From NCBI RefSeq assembly GCF_014648635.1, contig NZ_BMRM01000003.1, positions 545,616-609,615 on the forward strand: a DNA stretch of 64,000 nucleotides, given 5' to 3'. The translations under genes and the position numbers were made by a program. Position 1 is the first letter of the stretch; every line of letters begins with the position of its first letter. The stretch is from Streptomyces cinerochromogenes. Lineage in GTDB: Bacteria; Actinomycetota; Actinomycetes; Streptomycetales; Streptomycetaceae. The notes beneath the pieces are model-generated. The model was not told the DNA's origin. It searched no databases and worked only from the letters and a program-made list of their open reading frames with translations. Positions 1 to 8,608 of the stretch are shown piece after piece.

Positions 1-436
1 CAAGATAGTGGGCGGCCTGTTCGGCGAAGTGGGGGTAGCTGGCGCCGGCCGCCAGGCCGCCGCGCAGGACGCTGTGCCCTGCGAGGTACTCCACCGTGAG
101 CAGATGTTCCTCCGGGTCCACGTGCAGGGGTTCGGGAACGTGAGGGCCGGCGTGACGCCGATGCTCGACCAGAGCGCGGTGTTCGAACAGGATCCGTCGG
201 GGTGTCAGAAACCAGCTCGGTCCGGCGGCACGCACGTACGGCGGAGCGTGTTTCACGCACACGGCTCCAGCCGGGCCACGGACGACGAAGACGTGGTTGA
301 CGTTGCCGTCGCCGATCTCCCGGGCGGACCACAGATCCCGGGTCCCGCCCAGCCGGTCTGCGAGAGCGGGCTGTCGGGAGAGATGGTCGAGCAGCTTCGT
401 GATGTCGGGTTCCACGACAGGAACGGACGCGGTCAT
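1..436 (-). CDS. mtnK: Methylthioribose-kinase-like protein (3' end outside window)
   Basis: Reverse-strand reading from the ATG at 436, preceded by a clear AGGAGGA ribosome binding site, gives about 145 residues before the window edge. The protein carries the EIGDGNVNHVF glycine loop, VCVKHAPPYVR and EYLAGHS, in the order seen in 5-methylthioribose kinases (MtnK). That family phosphorylates methylthioribose in the methionine salvage pathway and uses a protein-kinase-like/choline-kinase fold. The catalytic HGD loop would lie beyond the window, so activity cannot be judged. It is followed on the same strand (upstream) by the flavin amine oxidase, about 55 bases away, so the two may be co-transcribed. 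MtnK homologues in actinomycete accessory loci can act on other sugars; the substrate assignment is an inference. Confidence 0.75.
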   Translation of the reverse strand, partial: MTASVPVVEPDITKLLDHLSRQPALADRLGGTRDLWSAREIGDGNVNHVFVVRGPAGAVCVKHAPPYVRAAGPSWFLTPRRILFEHRALVEHRRHAGPHVPEPLHVDPEEHLLTVEYLAGHSVLRGGLAAGASYPHFAEQAAHYL

Positions 437-491
437 GCTTCCTCCTGGGCTGGGGACCGTGAGTGCCACGGAAGGCGGTAGGTGGGGGAGT

Positions 492-2030
492 TCAGGAAGT
501 CCAGGGCGGCCGGGGCAGAGCGAAGTACTCCTGAAGGACCTGCTCCGCGCAGCCGAGAGTGCCGGGTATCGAACCGGGGTCCACGGTCCAGCAGTCGCTG
601 ACGACGTGCAGGGACCCACCGGGCGCGGGGGCGCGCATGCGGGCCGCGACCTCCTCCCTGGCCTGGCCGGCCCGCCACATGTGCCATGCCGCTGAATACG
701 GCGGACGTCCCCAGTCCTGCCAGCAGGCTGCCACCGGCGGGTGCGCCCGCACGCGGTGCATGCGGCACAACAGCTCGTGGGCGTAGTCCACGGCGCCGGC
801 CGGGGCTGCCGGGCCGGCACGGAACGCGCCCATGCCGCCGGGCACCTGATACGACGGTCCCGTGTCGAACCGATCCCAGAACGCTGTGGACGGACCGCTG
901 GGATAGGCGGCCAGCAGCAGCCGGGAAGCACCACCGGGCGCGTACCACAGCTGTCGCAGGGGAAGATCGGTGGTGCTGCGCCCGGTCTCCACGCCGCACG
1001 CGCGCCACCACGGCTCGTCGTAGGCCAGGAACAGCTTCACGGCACGCACCGGCTCGACTGCTTCCAGGTCCTCGCGCCAGAAGCGGCTGAAGACTTCGGG
1101 ACCGGCTTCGATGCGGCGCAGCGGGCCCTGCGGGAGCGCCAGGACCACGGTGTCCGCCTGGATGCGCTTCCGATGCCCGGTGTCCCGGCCCATGCGGTCC
1201 TCAAGGGCGAACGTCAGCTCGTACGGCCCTTCGGCCCTCTCGGTGAGAGCGATCCGGCACAGCCGGTGCCCCCAGCGCGTTCGGCCGCCGGCTCCCTCGA
1301 AAGCGCTGTGCAACGCCCTGGGCAACGACTGCATGCCGCAGGAGAGCGTGACGTACTCGGCCAGCGGTGGGGTGTGGAAGAGGACATCGATCCATGCGGC
1401 CGCCCCACCGGTATGTACGTCGTATCCACCGGTGTCCGCGACGAGCCGCAACGCCTCGCGGTCCAGTGCCGCTGCGAGGACCTGTGGCCAGGAGGCCTTC
1501 TCCAGAGGCTCACCCTGGACCATGGCCTTCCTGCATGCTGCCCGGTAGCGGGCCTGCGCCGACACGGCCCCGGCGGGCCGCTGGTCGCGCACGGCACGGT
1601 GGTAGATCTCCCGAAGCCGTCCGAAGCCCGGTACCGCCGCCTCCACGGCCTCGAAGCTCAACCCGTCCGCGTCCGTAACGTGACTTCGCTTCCTCACCGC
1701 ATAGGGAATAGCGCTGGCGTTGGCATAATCTCGCTGGCGGAGAAGACTTCCTCGCGCTCTTACGAAGTTCTCTGACCTGCCGAAATGAAATGGCGTCAGC
1801 GCTTCAGTCAAACCCAGATGTCCCAGTAGCTTCATCACTGGCGCAGACTCCCTGTTCAGCCGCATCGCGCCCAGTTCCGCCCACCCTCCGCCGCGCACCG
1901 GAACCGACCAAATTCTACCCCCGGCCCGGTATCCGCTTTCGTACAAGGTCACGTTCTGTGAGCCAGTCACCAGCCGAAAGGCGGTATAACAGCCTCCCAC
2001 ACCCGCGCCGATCACGACTACACCGCCCAC
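492..2030 (-). CDS. FAD-dependent amine oxidase family protein
   Basis: A 512-residue protein that starts directly with a dinucleotide-binding Rossmann motif (VVVIGAGVGG at residues 4-13), followed by the acidic end and GGR motif (ESGYRAGGR) typical of flavin monoamine oxidases and L-amino-acid oxidases. A C-terminal FAD-contacting stretch is present near residues 470-500 (DCWTVDPGSIPGTLGCAEQ). The family oxidises primary or secondary amines or amino acids to imines, making H2O2. The start is GTG at 2030 with only a weak G-rich Shine-Dalgarno sequence. It is divergent from the unknown/ACAD operon at 2092 and upstream of the MtnK-like gene, suggesting a small metabolic locus that handles an amine or amino acid. 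Substrate unknown. Confidence 0.8.
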   Translation of the reverse strand: MGGVVVIGAGVGGCYTAFRLVTGSQNVTLYESGYRAGGRIWSVPVRGGGWAELGAMRLNRESAPVMKLLGHLGLTEALTPFHFGRSENFVRARGSLLRQRDYANASAIPYAVRKRSHVTDADGLSFEAVEAAVPGFGRLREIYHRAVRDQRPAGAVSAQARYRAACRKAMVQGEPLEKASWPQVLAAALDREALRLVADTGGYDVHTGGAAAWIDVLFHTPPLAEYVTLSCGMQSLPRALHSAFEGAGGRTRWGHRLCRIALTERAEGPYELTFALEDRMGRDTGHRKRIQADTVVLALPQGPLRRIEAGPEVFSRFWREDLEAVEPVRAVKLFLAYDEPWWRACGVETGRSTTDLPLRQLWYAPGGASRLLLAAYPSGPSTAFWDRFDTGPSYQVPGGMGAFRAGPAAPAGAVDYAHELLCRMHRVRAHPPVAACWQDWGRPPYSAAWHMWRAGQAREEVAARMRAPAPGGSLHVVSDCWTVDPGSIPGTLGCAEQVLQEYFALPRPPWTS

Positions 2031-2091
2031 GCGTCACCCCACCCAGTTCGAGCCAATACGACTTGCCGCTCTTTACCGACCTGCACAGGAC

Positions 2092-2811
2092 ATGGAACAT
2101 CGGGTGAACAACCAAGCGGCCGTCGTGAAAACGGGAGACCACGTGATCTTCAGGACCGACGTACTCGCCCAAGCACCCTCCGCCTACGACACGTTGTCCG
2201 AGTACTTCCGAGACATCCGTGCCTTCTACGAAGTGATCAGCGTCCGCTTCGCAATCCCCGAATACGGCGTCCGTCTCACCCCCGTGGCCGGAAACGAACT
2301 GCACTCGAACGCCAACAGCTACCTGCTTTCCGACAACAGTTCCTACCCCTTCTACCTCTGGTTGCCCACCTGGCTCGGCCGCTTCTACATCGACCCCCAA
2401 CTCGTCCCCCCGGACTGTCCCGTGGACGACTGTCCCACCGACAAGGCGGGTCTCATCGCCTTCATCTGGCCATGGCTGGGCTTCAACGACGCCTACGTCA
2501 AGGACGCCGACGGACCCGAGTGCTGGTTCGGCGTGGCCGACCCGCGTCCCGACGACCCGCACGAGACGGTACGCGCCACGGCCACCAGCCTGTTCAACTA
2601 CTTCCGCGTCGAGCGAACCCTGGACGACGAGAAGGACGGCTGGGCCACCGGCGCCTTCGCCGGCCGGGAGATCGGCTGCAACCTGAACGGCCGCTGGCAC
2701 CTGCGCCGCGCCCCCATGGCCGAGCTGACCAGCTATTACGAGGTGGAACGCAACATCATCAGGCCTCTCGGGGAGAAGTTCGCCACCCTGGCCTCCGCCG
2801 CGGACGCCTGA
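2092..2811 (+). CDS. Conserved-looking protein of unknown function (239 aa)
   Basis: A 239-residue soluble protein without signal peptide or membrane segment that I do not recognise. Codon use is typical of a real gene. It is rich in aromatic residues (WLPTWLGRFY, FIWPWLGFNDAY, CWFGVADPRPDD) and has the pairs CPVDDCP and DDEKDGW. The start is ATG at 2092, 61 bases from the divergent amine oxidase start, so both probably share a promoter region. Its stop overlaps the start of the next gene in a TGATG arrangement, which indicates translational coupling with the acyl-CoA-dehydrogenase-like flavoprotein. A role as partner or accessory of that enzyme is an inference from position only. Confidence 0.7.
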   Translation: MEHRVNNQAAVVKTGDHVIFRTDVLAQAPSAYDTLSEYFRDIRAFYEVISVRFAIPEYGVRLTPVAGNELHSNANSYLLSDNSSYPFYLWLPTWLGRFYIDPQLVPPDCPVDDCPTDKAGLIAFIWPWLGFNDAYVKDADGPECWFGVADPRPDDPHETVRATATSLFNYFRVERTLDDEKDGWATGAFAGREIGCNLNGRWHLRRAPMAELTSYYEVERNIIRPLGEKFATLASAADA

Positions 2812-3899
2812 TGCCCGGCCCGGCCCTCCCAAGCCTGCACGACACTGAGGTGCTCGCCAGGACCACCCGTGTCGCCGACGAACTGCTGCGCCCCCGTGCG
2901 GATCGGACGGCGCGCGAGGGCGTTCCCCGTAGCCACCTGGACGCACTCGCCGCAGCCGGCGCCCTGTCCCTGGCCACCCGCGCCCCGGCCCTGCTCCGAC
3001 GGGCGACCGAGATCATCGCGGCAGCGGACGGCGCCACCTGGTTCGTCTACGCCCAACACCACCAGCCGGTCCGGGCGGTCGCCGCCAGCGACAACCACAC
3101 CCTGCGGGACAAGTGGCTCACCCCCCTGCTCACCGGCCGCACCCTCAGCGGCCACGCCATTTCCCACCTCGCCCGCCCGGGACCGCCCGCCATCACCGCC
3201 ACACCCGGCACCGGAGGCGGCTGGGCGCTGAACGGCCGCATCGCCTGGCTCACCAGTTGGGGACTGGCCGACGTCGTCCTGATCGGCGCGATCGCGCCCG
3301 AGGACCGCATCCTGTTCTCCCTGATTCCGGCCGAGGACCTCGACGCGCCCCAGGCCGTGCACCGGCACACCTTGTGGAGCATGCACGCCACCCAAGCCGT
3401 CGCCATCGACCTCGGCGACGTACCCGTCGGACCCGACCAGGTCGTGAGCATGCCCCGACACACCGACTGGACTCGCGCGTACCTGAACCACAACGCCAAC
3501 ACCCACCCGGCCGTCTTCGGATTCCTTCAGGCAACCACCCAGTTCCTCGGCCAGTACGAGACGTTCAAAGCCTGGGCCGACGGCGCGAAGCTCGTGGCCG
3601 ACCAACTACGTCGGCACGCATACACGCTGGCCGACACACAGCCACCCGACGAAGCGATCGACGAACGACTCACCACCCGCGCGGCCGCCGTCGATCTGGC
3701 CCTGCGCACCGCCGCCGCCTGCATCACCGCGACAGGGGCCCGCTCCATGTCCTCGGACACCACCGCAGCACGCCTGATGGCAGAGGCATCGTTCCACCTG
3801 GTCCACGGCCAGACCCCGCAGGCCAAGGACGCCTACGCACACTTCACAGCGGCGCTGGCCGGCCCCCCGAGACCGCTTGAACGTCATGCAGGGCCGTGA
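2811..3899 (+). CDS. Acyl-CoA-dehydrogenase-fold flavoprotein (362 aa)
   Basis: Starts at the ATG of the TGATG overlap with the upstream gene, giving 362 residues. The layout follows the acyl-CoA dehydrogenase/class D flavin monooxygenase fold: a helical N-terminal domain, a central beta domain with GRIAWLTSWGLADVVLIGA, and a C-terminal four-helix region (SMSSDTTAARLMAEASFHLVHGQTP). The usual catalytic glutamate region of true acyl-CoA dehydrogenases (YEGT-like) is not visible. A monooxygenase or other non-beta-oxidation role, like many ACAD-fold proteins in specialised metabolism, is therefore more likely. The coupling with an unknown protein and the divergent amine oxidase suggest a joint pathway. 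Substrate unknown. Confidence 0.75.
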   Translation: MPGPALPSLHDTEVLARTTRVADELLRPRADRTAREGVPRSHLDALAAAGALSLATRAPALLRRATEIIAAADGATWFVYAQHHQPVRAVAASDNHTLRDKWLTPLLTGRTLSGHAISHLARPGPPAITATPGTGGGWALNGRIAWLTSWGLADVVLIGAIAPEDRILFSLIPAEDLDAPQAVHRHTLWSMHATQAVAIDLGDVPVGPDQVVSMPRHTDWTRAYLNHNANTHPAVFGFLQATTQFLGQYETFKAWADGAKLVADQLRRHAYTLADTQPPDEAIDERLTTRAAAVDLALRTAAACITATGARSMSSDTTAARLMAEASFHLVHGQTPQAKDAYAHFTAALAGPPRPLERHAGP

Positions 3900-3956
3900 T
3901 GCAACAGTCTGCAGCCTGCTGGGCACAGGGGAGCAACAACCGTTAGGGCGTTCACC

Positions 3957-5336
3957 CTACTGACGCCTGCCGCATGCCGCGCGCCCCGGTCGCCGCGCAA
4001 TGACGTACCCAGTGACGGCGATCAGGCACACAACACCCACAACGAGCAGATCACGGGTGGACTGCTGGGTCAGTGCCACGACCAACCCCCCGACCACGAC
4101 CAGCGGCGGAACCGGCCACAACGGCATGCGGAACGGCGGCCGGGCCCCCGGATCAGCACGGCGCGCACGCGCCCGGCACACCAGCGCCGACACCGCGACC
4201 AGAAGACACACGGTCACGAGCACAACGCCGGTGAAGGTGATCAGATCGTTCAGAGAGCTGAAGATACACAGCAAACCGTTGCCCACGAAGAGGAACACGA
4301 AGCCGTACACCGGGACCCGGGAGCGTCGCGAGGTGTGCGCGAAGAACCGCCCCAGCGGCCCGGGCAGCATGCCGTCCCGCGCCGCCGCGTAGTAGACACG
4401 CGCGTAGCCCAGGTTGGCCGACAGCCCGGTGTCGAACATCGCCACCACCACTCCCACCAGCAGAATGGTCGCTCCCGTCGACCCCATCACCTGATGGGCG
4501 ACCAGGGACAGTGGCGAGGCGTCGGCCACGGTCCGGTCGACGTCCCGTACGGCGAACGTGGCCGCCACCACCGCGGACAGCTCCACCGTCACCGACACCC
4601 CCGCCGCCCACACCACCGCACGCGGGAGCGTATGCCGCGACCCGCGGGACTCCTCCGCGAAGTACAGCGGCCAGTCGTAGCCGTTGAAGGCGAACAGCGC
4701 CGGCACGACCGCAGCGATCAGCCCCGACGCACCCGGGACCACCGGATGGGTGAGCGGGTGGCTGTCCGGAGCGACGTGGGCCAAAGCGCAACCAGTGAAG
4801 GCGAGAATCACCACGAGTTCGAGGACCAGCATGGCGCCGGCGACCCAGCTCGCCGGCGCGATCCGTCCCATCGAAAGCGCGGTGCTCGCCGCCAGCATCG
4901 TCAGCGCGGTCCAGCCGACCGGCAGCCCACCGGGCACCAGCCCGGACAGATAGGTCGCGGCGGCGGTGAACACCGAAGCCGTGGTGGTCAGTCCCAGCAG
5001 CAGGAACAGCACGGCCGCCAAACCGCCCCACACCGGTCCCAGCGCCCGGTGCACGATGGTGTACGTACCGCCTGCGGAAGGGAAGAGCGAACCGGTCTCG
5101 GCGTAGCACACCGCCATGGCCAGTACGATCACCGCGGCGATGAGAAAGGCGTAGACGACACCGGTGCCGGCCGAGGCGAGCCCGGTGCCGTAGACGAGGA
5201 AGACCGAGGTCGTCGGGGAGATGGCCGAAAGAGCGATCGCGAGCACGTTCAACGGCCGTAGAGCCGAAGCCTCCAGGCCACTCTGCGCCTGTTCATCCGG
5301 TCCCTTTTCGGCAATCGCGATCTCGTCCTCGGTCAC
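3957..5336 (-). CDS. APC-family amino acid permease
   Basis: An integral membrane protein with about 12 hydrophobic segments. It opens with the APC superfamily signature region (LRPLNVLAIALSAISPTTSV), and the segment with AETGSLFPSAGG is typical of amino acid permeases. The open frame extends further upstream, but the GTG at 5336 (reading VTEDEIAIAEKG, preceded by GGGAAG) gives the normal length of 459 aa with a short hydrophilic N-terminus; the upstream extension is Arg/Pro-rich and looks non-coding. Predicted function is proton-coupled uptake of amino acids or amines, a plausible companion for the nearby amine oxidase. It converges on the ACAD-like gene with 57 bases between the stops. Confidence 0.85.
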   Translation of the reverse strand: MTEDEIAIAEKGPDEQAQSGLEASALRPLNVLAIALSAISPTTSVFLVYGTGLASAGTGVVYAFLIAAVIVLAMAVCYAETGSLFPSAGGTYTIVHRALGPVWGGLAAVLFLLLGLTTTASVFTAAATYLSGLVPGGLPVGWTALTMLAASTALSMGRIAPASWVAGAMLVLELVVILAFTGCALAHVAPDSHPLTHPVVPGASGLIAAVVPALFAFNGYDWPLYFAEESRGSRHTLPRAVVWAAGVSVTVELSAVVAATFAVRDVDRTVADASPLSLVAHQVMGSTGATILLVGVVVAMFDTGLSANLGYARVYYAAARDGMLPGPLGRFFAHTSRRSRVPVYGFVFLFVGNGLLCIFSSLNDLITFTGVVLVTVCLLVAVSALVCRARARRADPGARPPFRMPLWPVPPLVVVGGLVVALTQQSTRDLLVVGVVCLIAVTGYVIARRPGRAACGRRQ

Positions 5337-5629
5337 ACCGCTTCCCTGGGCCGTATGTATGTGGGCCACTCTCCGGACCAGTGCATTAAAAGGCTCCCGT
5401 GGACTCGCCGTCCACTGCCCGCGCCGAGCTGGCAACCGACCGGATGCAGCCCCGGCGGGCGGTCGCCCGCGGTACCGGGTACGGCCTGGTCGTGCCGGCC
5501 CAGCAGCAGACTCCGGGGACGCGCCGGGGTTCCGGTGACCGCGCCGATGACGGCCTCGGTGGTGTCCCGGCGGCGGACTTGTACCTTCTCGGCACCAAGT
5601 CAAGCCGAAGCCCCGCGTAGGGTGCCGGC

Positions 5630-6004
5630 ATGATCGTCCGATGTGTTCAAATCATCAGTCCGACGAGCGGAGAGGTGGTGAACGATCACCCAGGAATCAG
5701 GGTGGGCGTGGAGTATCCGGTCCTGGAGGTCATCACCACCGCGCGCCGGGTGCTGCTGCGGATTCCTGAGCGGTCCGACGTCTTGGTCGAGCGAGACTCT
5801 CCTGGGCTGTGGGATGCCGCCATGTTCACCGTGGTCAGTGGCCGGATGCCGGAGTGTTGGGTTGCAGGGCTGGAGGACGGCCAGGTGACGCTGGCGCCGA
5901 AGGAATGGCAGCGGCCAGGCTTCTGGGAGGACTACTTCGACGGCGAGCCGTCTGCTGGAGTCGAGTATGAGCGTTTGCGAGCGGAGGTCATTTCCCAAGG
6001 GTGA
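5630..6004 (+). CDS. Small hypothetical protein (124 aa)
   Basis: ATG at 5630 gives 124 residues. The sequence is coherent and acidic (RIPERSDVLVERDSPGLWD, FWEDYFDGEPSAGVEYERL), without signal peptide or membrane segment. Mixed codon use with slightly lower third-position G/C than its neighbours suggests a real but accessory gene. No domain recognised. It lies just upstream of the integrase relic, so it may have arrived with a mobile element, but that is only positional. Confidence 0.55.
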   Translation: MIVRCVQIISPTSGEVVNDHPGIRVGVEYPVLEVITTARRVLLRIPERSDVLVERDSPGLWDAAMFTVVSGRMPECWVAGLEDGQVTLAPKEWQRPGFWEDYFDGEPSAGVEYERLRAEVISQG

Positions 6005-6046
6005 TCTGGCAGTGAGCGCCGTTGACGCTCATGAGGCCTTGATTGG

Positions 6047-6290
6047 TCATGGGGATCGGGGACGGCAGGTTGGGATACCGAGGGCGACCGGCGACCGCCT
6101 GCGTAAGGCGAGCAGCGCCGGTGTGGGGTGGGTGGGGAAACCGCCGTTGACGAAGTCGGTGGCGAAGAGCGTGCGGAAGTCGTGCGGTGTGAACGTCATG
6201 CCTGCAAGGCGCTGGTCATCTCGGAGATCCTCTCGCAGATGCGGTGAAGCATCTTGAGGATGGTGCCGGTGGCCATGGCTCCCGGGACGT
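6047..6290 (-). pseudogene. Relic of a tyrosine recombinase/phage integrase
   Basis: On the reverse strand, residues starting at the ATG at 6199 read MTFTPHDFRTLFATDFVN followed by GGFPTH. This is the conserved C-terminal HxxR box of tyrosine recombinases (TPHDFRR-LFAT-E). Immediately upstream in another frame is TILKMLHRICERISEM, which resembles the helix preceding that box. The catalytic box here has lost the second Arg, the reading frame changes between the pieces, and the rest of the enzyme is missing. It is a dead fragment of an integrative element. Confidence 0.65.
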
Positions 6291-6318
6291 CTCGACTCCG
6301 CTGCCACGACGTTCGCCT

Positions 6319-6468
6319 CCGGCCGAGGACTTGGCGAGCGCGCTGCGCCGCGCAGCGGCCGCGCACGGGGAGCATGAGGCAGACATCGGTGCGGAGGACC
6401 GGAGCTGGCCGGACTGGTACGTCCGGTACATGGTGAGTGAGCAGGCCGGGACCGAAGTGCCGTCGTGA
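6319..6468 (+). pseudogene. C-terminal fragment of a VOC/glyoxalase-type protein
   Basis: The in-frame stretch EDLASALRRAAAAHGEHE continues into SWPDWYVRYMVSEQAG and ends at a stop. This matches the C-terminal helix-rich tail that Streptomyces VOC-superfamily proteins commonly carry (WPDWYA-YM---E-AG). No upstream glyoxalase domain precedes it; upstream sequence runs into the integrase relic. It is most simply a leftover 3' end. Confidence 0.5.
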
Positions 6469-6633
6469 CCGCATCGCCCTTCGGCAGACATGCCTCCTCA
6501 CCTGCTTCGGTACGTGCTCCCCGCGATGGCCGGCAGACCACATGCAGCACATCGGCCCTCGTCTGGTACGGGCGTTTCAGAGAGACTTCAGGGAGACTGC
6601 AGGGGCGCGGACGCCGTACTCGAGGGAGTAGCG

Positions 6634-7239
6634 ATGCAGGTAGCAGTGGTCACCTTCGACGGGTTCAACGAACTCGACAGCTTCATGGCTTCGGCGCTGA
6701 TCAATCGATGCCGCGCGGGTGGCCTGGAGGCTCTCATCACGACGCCGACGCCGGTGGTCACGTCGATGAACGGCGTAGAGGTGACAGGGCAGCGCCCGAT
6801 GGAGTTCGTCACCGAGGCCGACGTCGTTCTGATCGGTAGCGGCGTGAAGACGCGAGAAGTGGTCGCCGACGACCAGCTGATCTCCAGACTGCGACTCGAC
6901 CCTTCGCGCCAGCTGATCGGCGCCCAGTGCTCCGGAGCGCTGGTGCTCGCCCGCCTGGGCTTGCTGGACGGCATGCCCGCTTGCACGGACAGGAAGACGC
7001 GGCCCTTTGTCGAGGCTTGCGGCATCCCCGTGCTTGACCAGCCGTTCCACGCCGAGGGGAATATCGCCACGGCGGGCGGTTGTCTGGCGTCCCAGTACCT
7101 TGCCACGTGGGTGATCACCAGGGTGCTCGGGGAGGAGGCCGCGCGGGGCGTCCTCGACTACGTGGCTCCAGTCGGCGAGAACCAGGAAACAATCGAGCGA
7201 GCCCTGCGCGCTGTCCACTCCGCCGAGGTCGCCCTCTGA
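6634..7239 (+). CDS. DJ-1/PfpI family protein (glutamine-amidotransferase-like)
   Basis: ATG at 6634 follows a GAGGGAG ribosome binding site and gives 201 aa. The protein has the DJ-1/PfpI fold signature: N-terminal VAVVTFDGFNELD with its acidic residue, and a nucleophile elbow AQCSGALVLA whose Cys is about residue 93. A GNIATAGGC segment supplies the region of the usual third-residue loop. The family includes cysteine hydrolases, glyoxalases, isonitrile hydratases and ThiJ-like stress proteins; which reaction applies cannot be told. It stands alone, about 165 bases before a convergent reductase gene. Confidence 0.85.
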   Translation: MQVAVVTFDGFNELDSFMASALINRCRAGGLEALITTPTPVVTSMNGVEVTGQRPMEFVTEADVVLIGSGVKTREVVADDQLISRLRLDPSRQLIGAQCSGALVLARLGLLDGMPACTDRKTRPFVEACGIPVLDQPFHAEGNIATAGGCLASQYLATWVITRVLGEEAARGVLDYVAPVGENQETIERALRAVHSAEVAL

Positions 7240-7402
7240 GCAGGCTGGCCGCCCTCGGGGCGCCGCGACGAGGCTGATCCCCGGCCGTCAGGTCTGCGCC
7301 GGGTGACCACTCATGGACCGAAAACGCAAAGCCCGGTCCGCCCACCGGTACCGGTGCGTCCAACGCTGTGCGCCTGCGCTCGAACCAGAGGGTGCGAGCG
7401 GG

Positions 7403-8131
7403 TCAGGAGAGCCAGTCGGTGTAGCGGGTGGGGGCGAGGTGGGCGTGCTCGTCGGTGAGGACGTCGCCCTTGACTGCGGCGAACATGCCGGCGGTGGGGT
7501 CGGTGGCCACCGTGCGGTTGTCGCCCTTGTGGGACAGGGTGATGCGGCCCAGCTCGTCCAGGGGGAAGATCTCGGGGCCGGCGATGTTGCGAATGCCGTT
7601 CAGCGGGGCGCCTGCGGCGACCTGTGCCACCGCGTCGGCCACGTCCTTGGCGGCGATCGGCTGGATCGGCGTGGCGGGCAACCGGACGGTCTCGCCGTCG
7701 GCGGTCCAGGACATGACGGCGTCCATGAACTCCATGAACTGTGTCGCCCGGACGATCGAGTAGGGGATCGGCCCGGCCGCGAGAATCTGCTCTTGGAGCG
7801 CCTTGGCCTTGTAGTAGTCCAGCTCCGGCACCCGGTCCACGCCGACGATCGAGAGGATGACGAAGTGACCGACGCCGCCCTTGTGGGCCGCCGCCAGGAG
7901 GTTGTCCATCGAGGTCTGGAAGAAGGCCGGGGAGGCTTCGTCGAAGGTCGGGGAGTTCGTCAGGTTGACGACCACGTCGGCTCCCGCCACCGCCTGGTCC
8001 AGTCCCTGGCCGCTGATGACGTCCACCCCGGTGGACTTCGAGTGGGGTACCGCCTCGTGCCCGGCGGCGATCAGATCAGTGACGACTTGCGATCCGATCA
8101 GCCCGGTACCGCCGATGACAGCGATCTTCAT
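7403..8131 (-). CDS. NmrA-like NAD(P)-binding atypical SDR
   Basis: A 242-residue protein starting MKIAVIGGTGLIGSQVV, the GGTGxxG nucleotide-binding motif of atypical short-chain dehydrogenases (NmrA/NAD(P)H-binding family). It lacks the classical YxxxK pair in the expected place but has YYKAKALQEQ, as in NAD(P)H-dependent quinone or sugar-nucleotide-type epimerase-like proteins. Likely a redox-sensing or reductase protein. Upstream of the start (8132-8200) the sequence is relatively AT-rich and includes a TGAGATTACGTGAGTAAATA stretch suited to a promoter. Confidence 0.8.
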   Translation of the reverse strand: MKIAVIGGTGLIGSQVVTDLIAAGHEAVPHSKSTGVDVISGQGLDQAVAGADVVVNLTNSPTFDEASPAFFQTSMDNLLAAAHKGGVGHFVILSIVGVDRVPELDYYKAKALQEQILAAGPIPYSIVRATQFMEFMDAVMSWTADGETVRLPATPIQPIAAKDVADAVAQVAAGAPLNGIRNIAGPEIFPLDELGRITLSHKGDNRTVATDPTAGMFAAVKGDVLTDEHAHLAPTRYTDWLS

Positions 8132-8378
8132 AAGGGGCCTTTCCTTGAGATTACGTGAGTAAATATCACATAGGGGGCATTGTGTCGGTGCTGCAACATG
8201 CGTCTCACCCCACCGGGGAGCTTCGGCTACCTCTCGGGAGACCGGTCAGCCGGTGGTGAAGTCCGCCGCCACTGTCTTGCCTGACGTCAGCACCGCCTCT
8301 GCCCGGCACCCATGGGGCTGGTGGTGACACCGCATGGCCGCGCCGCCCGCCCGGCACACCTCGTCTGCCAGACGCACG

Positions 8379-8475
8379 GGCGCCGGCAAGGTCATCGAGC
8401 TGCCCGGCGCAGCCCACGTGCTGGTGAGCCACCCGGACACTGCCGGCCGCCTCGTCCGGACCGCCGCCAAGGTCA
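8379..8475 (+). pseudogene. Fragment of an alpha/beta hydrolase C-terminus
   Basis: The forward frame contains GKVIELPGAAHVLVSHPDTA followed by GRLVRTAA. This resembles the catalytic-His end of Streptomyces alpha/beta hydrolases (V-E-PGASH-V-VSHP--V--LI--AA). No other part of the enzyme is visible upstream or downstream, so it is a relic in the gap between the NmrA-like gene and the phosphatase gene. Confidence 0.5.
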
Positions 8476-8608
8476 CCTCGTGGAGCGAGCAGCGCAGGTT
8501 GCTGTCGGTGACCCGCTCGTCCTGGGCCTCTACGGATTCCGTCTCGCACCGCCACGGTCCCCGGAACGGTGTATCCCCGTATGCGGAGGTCCGTGGAAGG
8601 CTTGAGGC

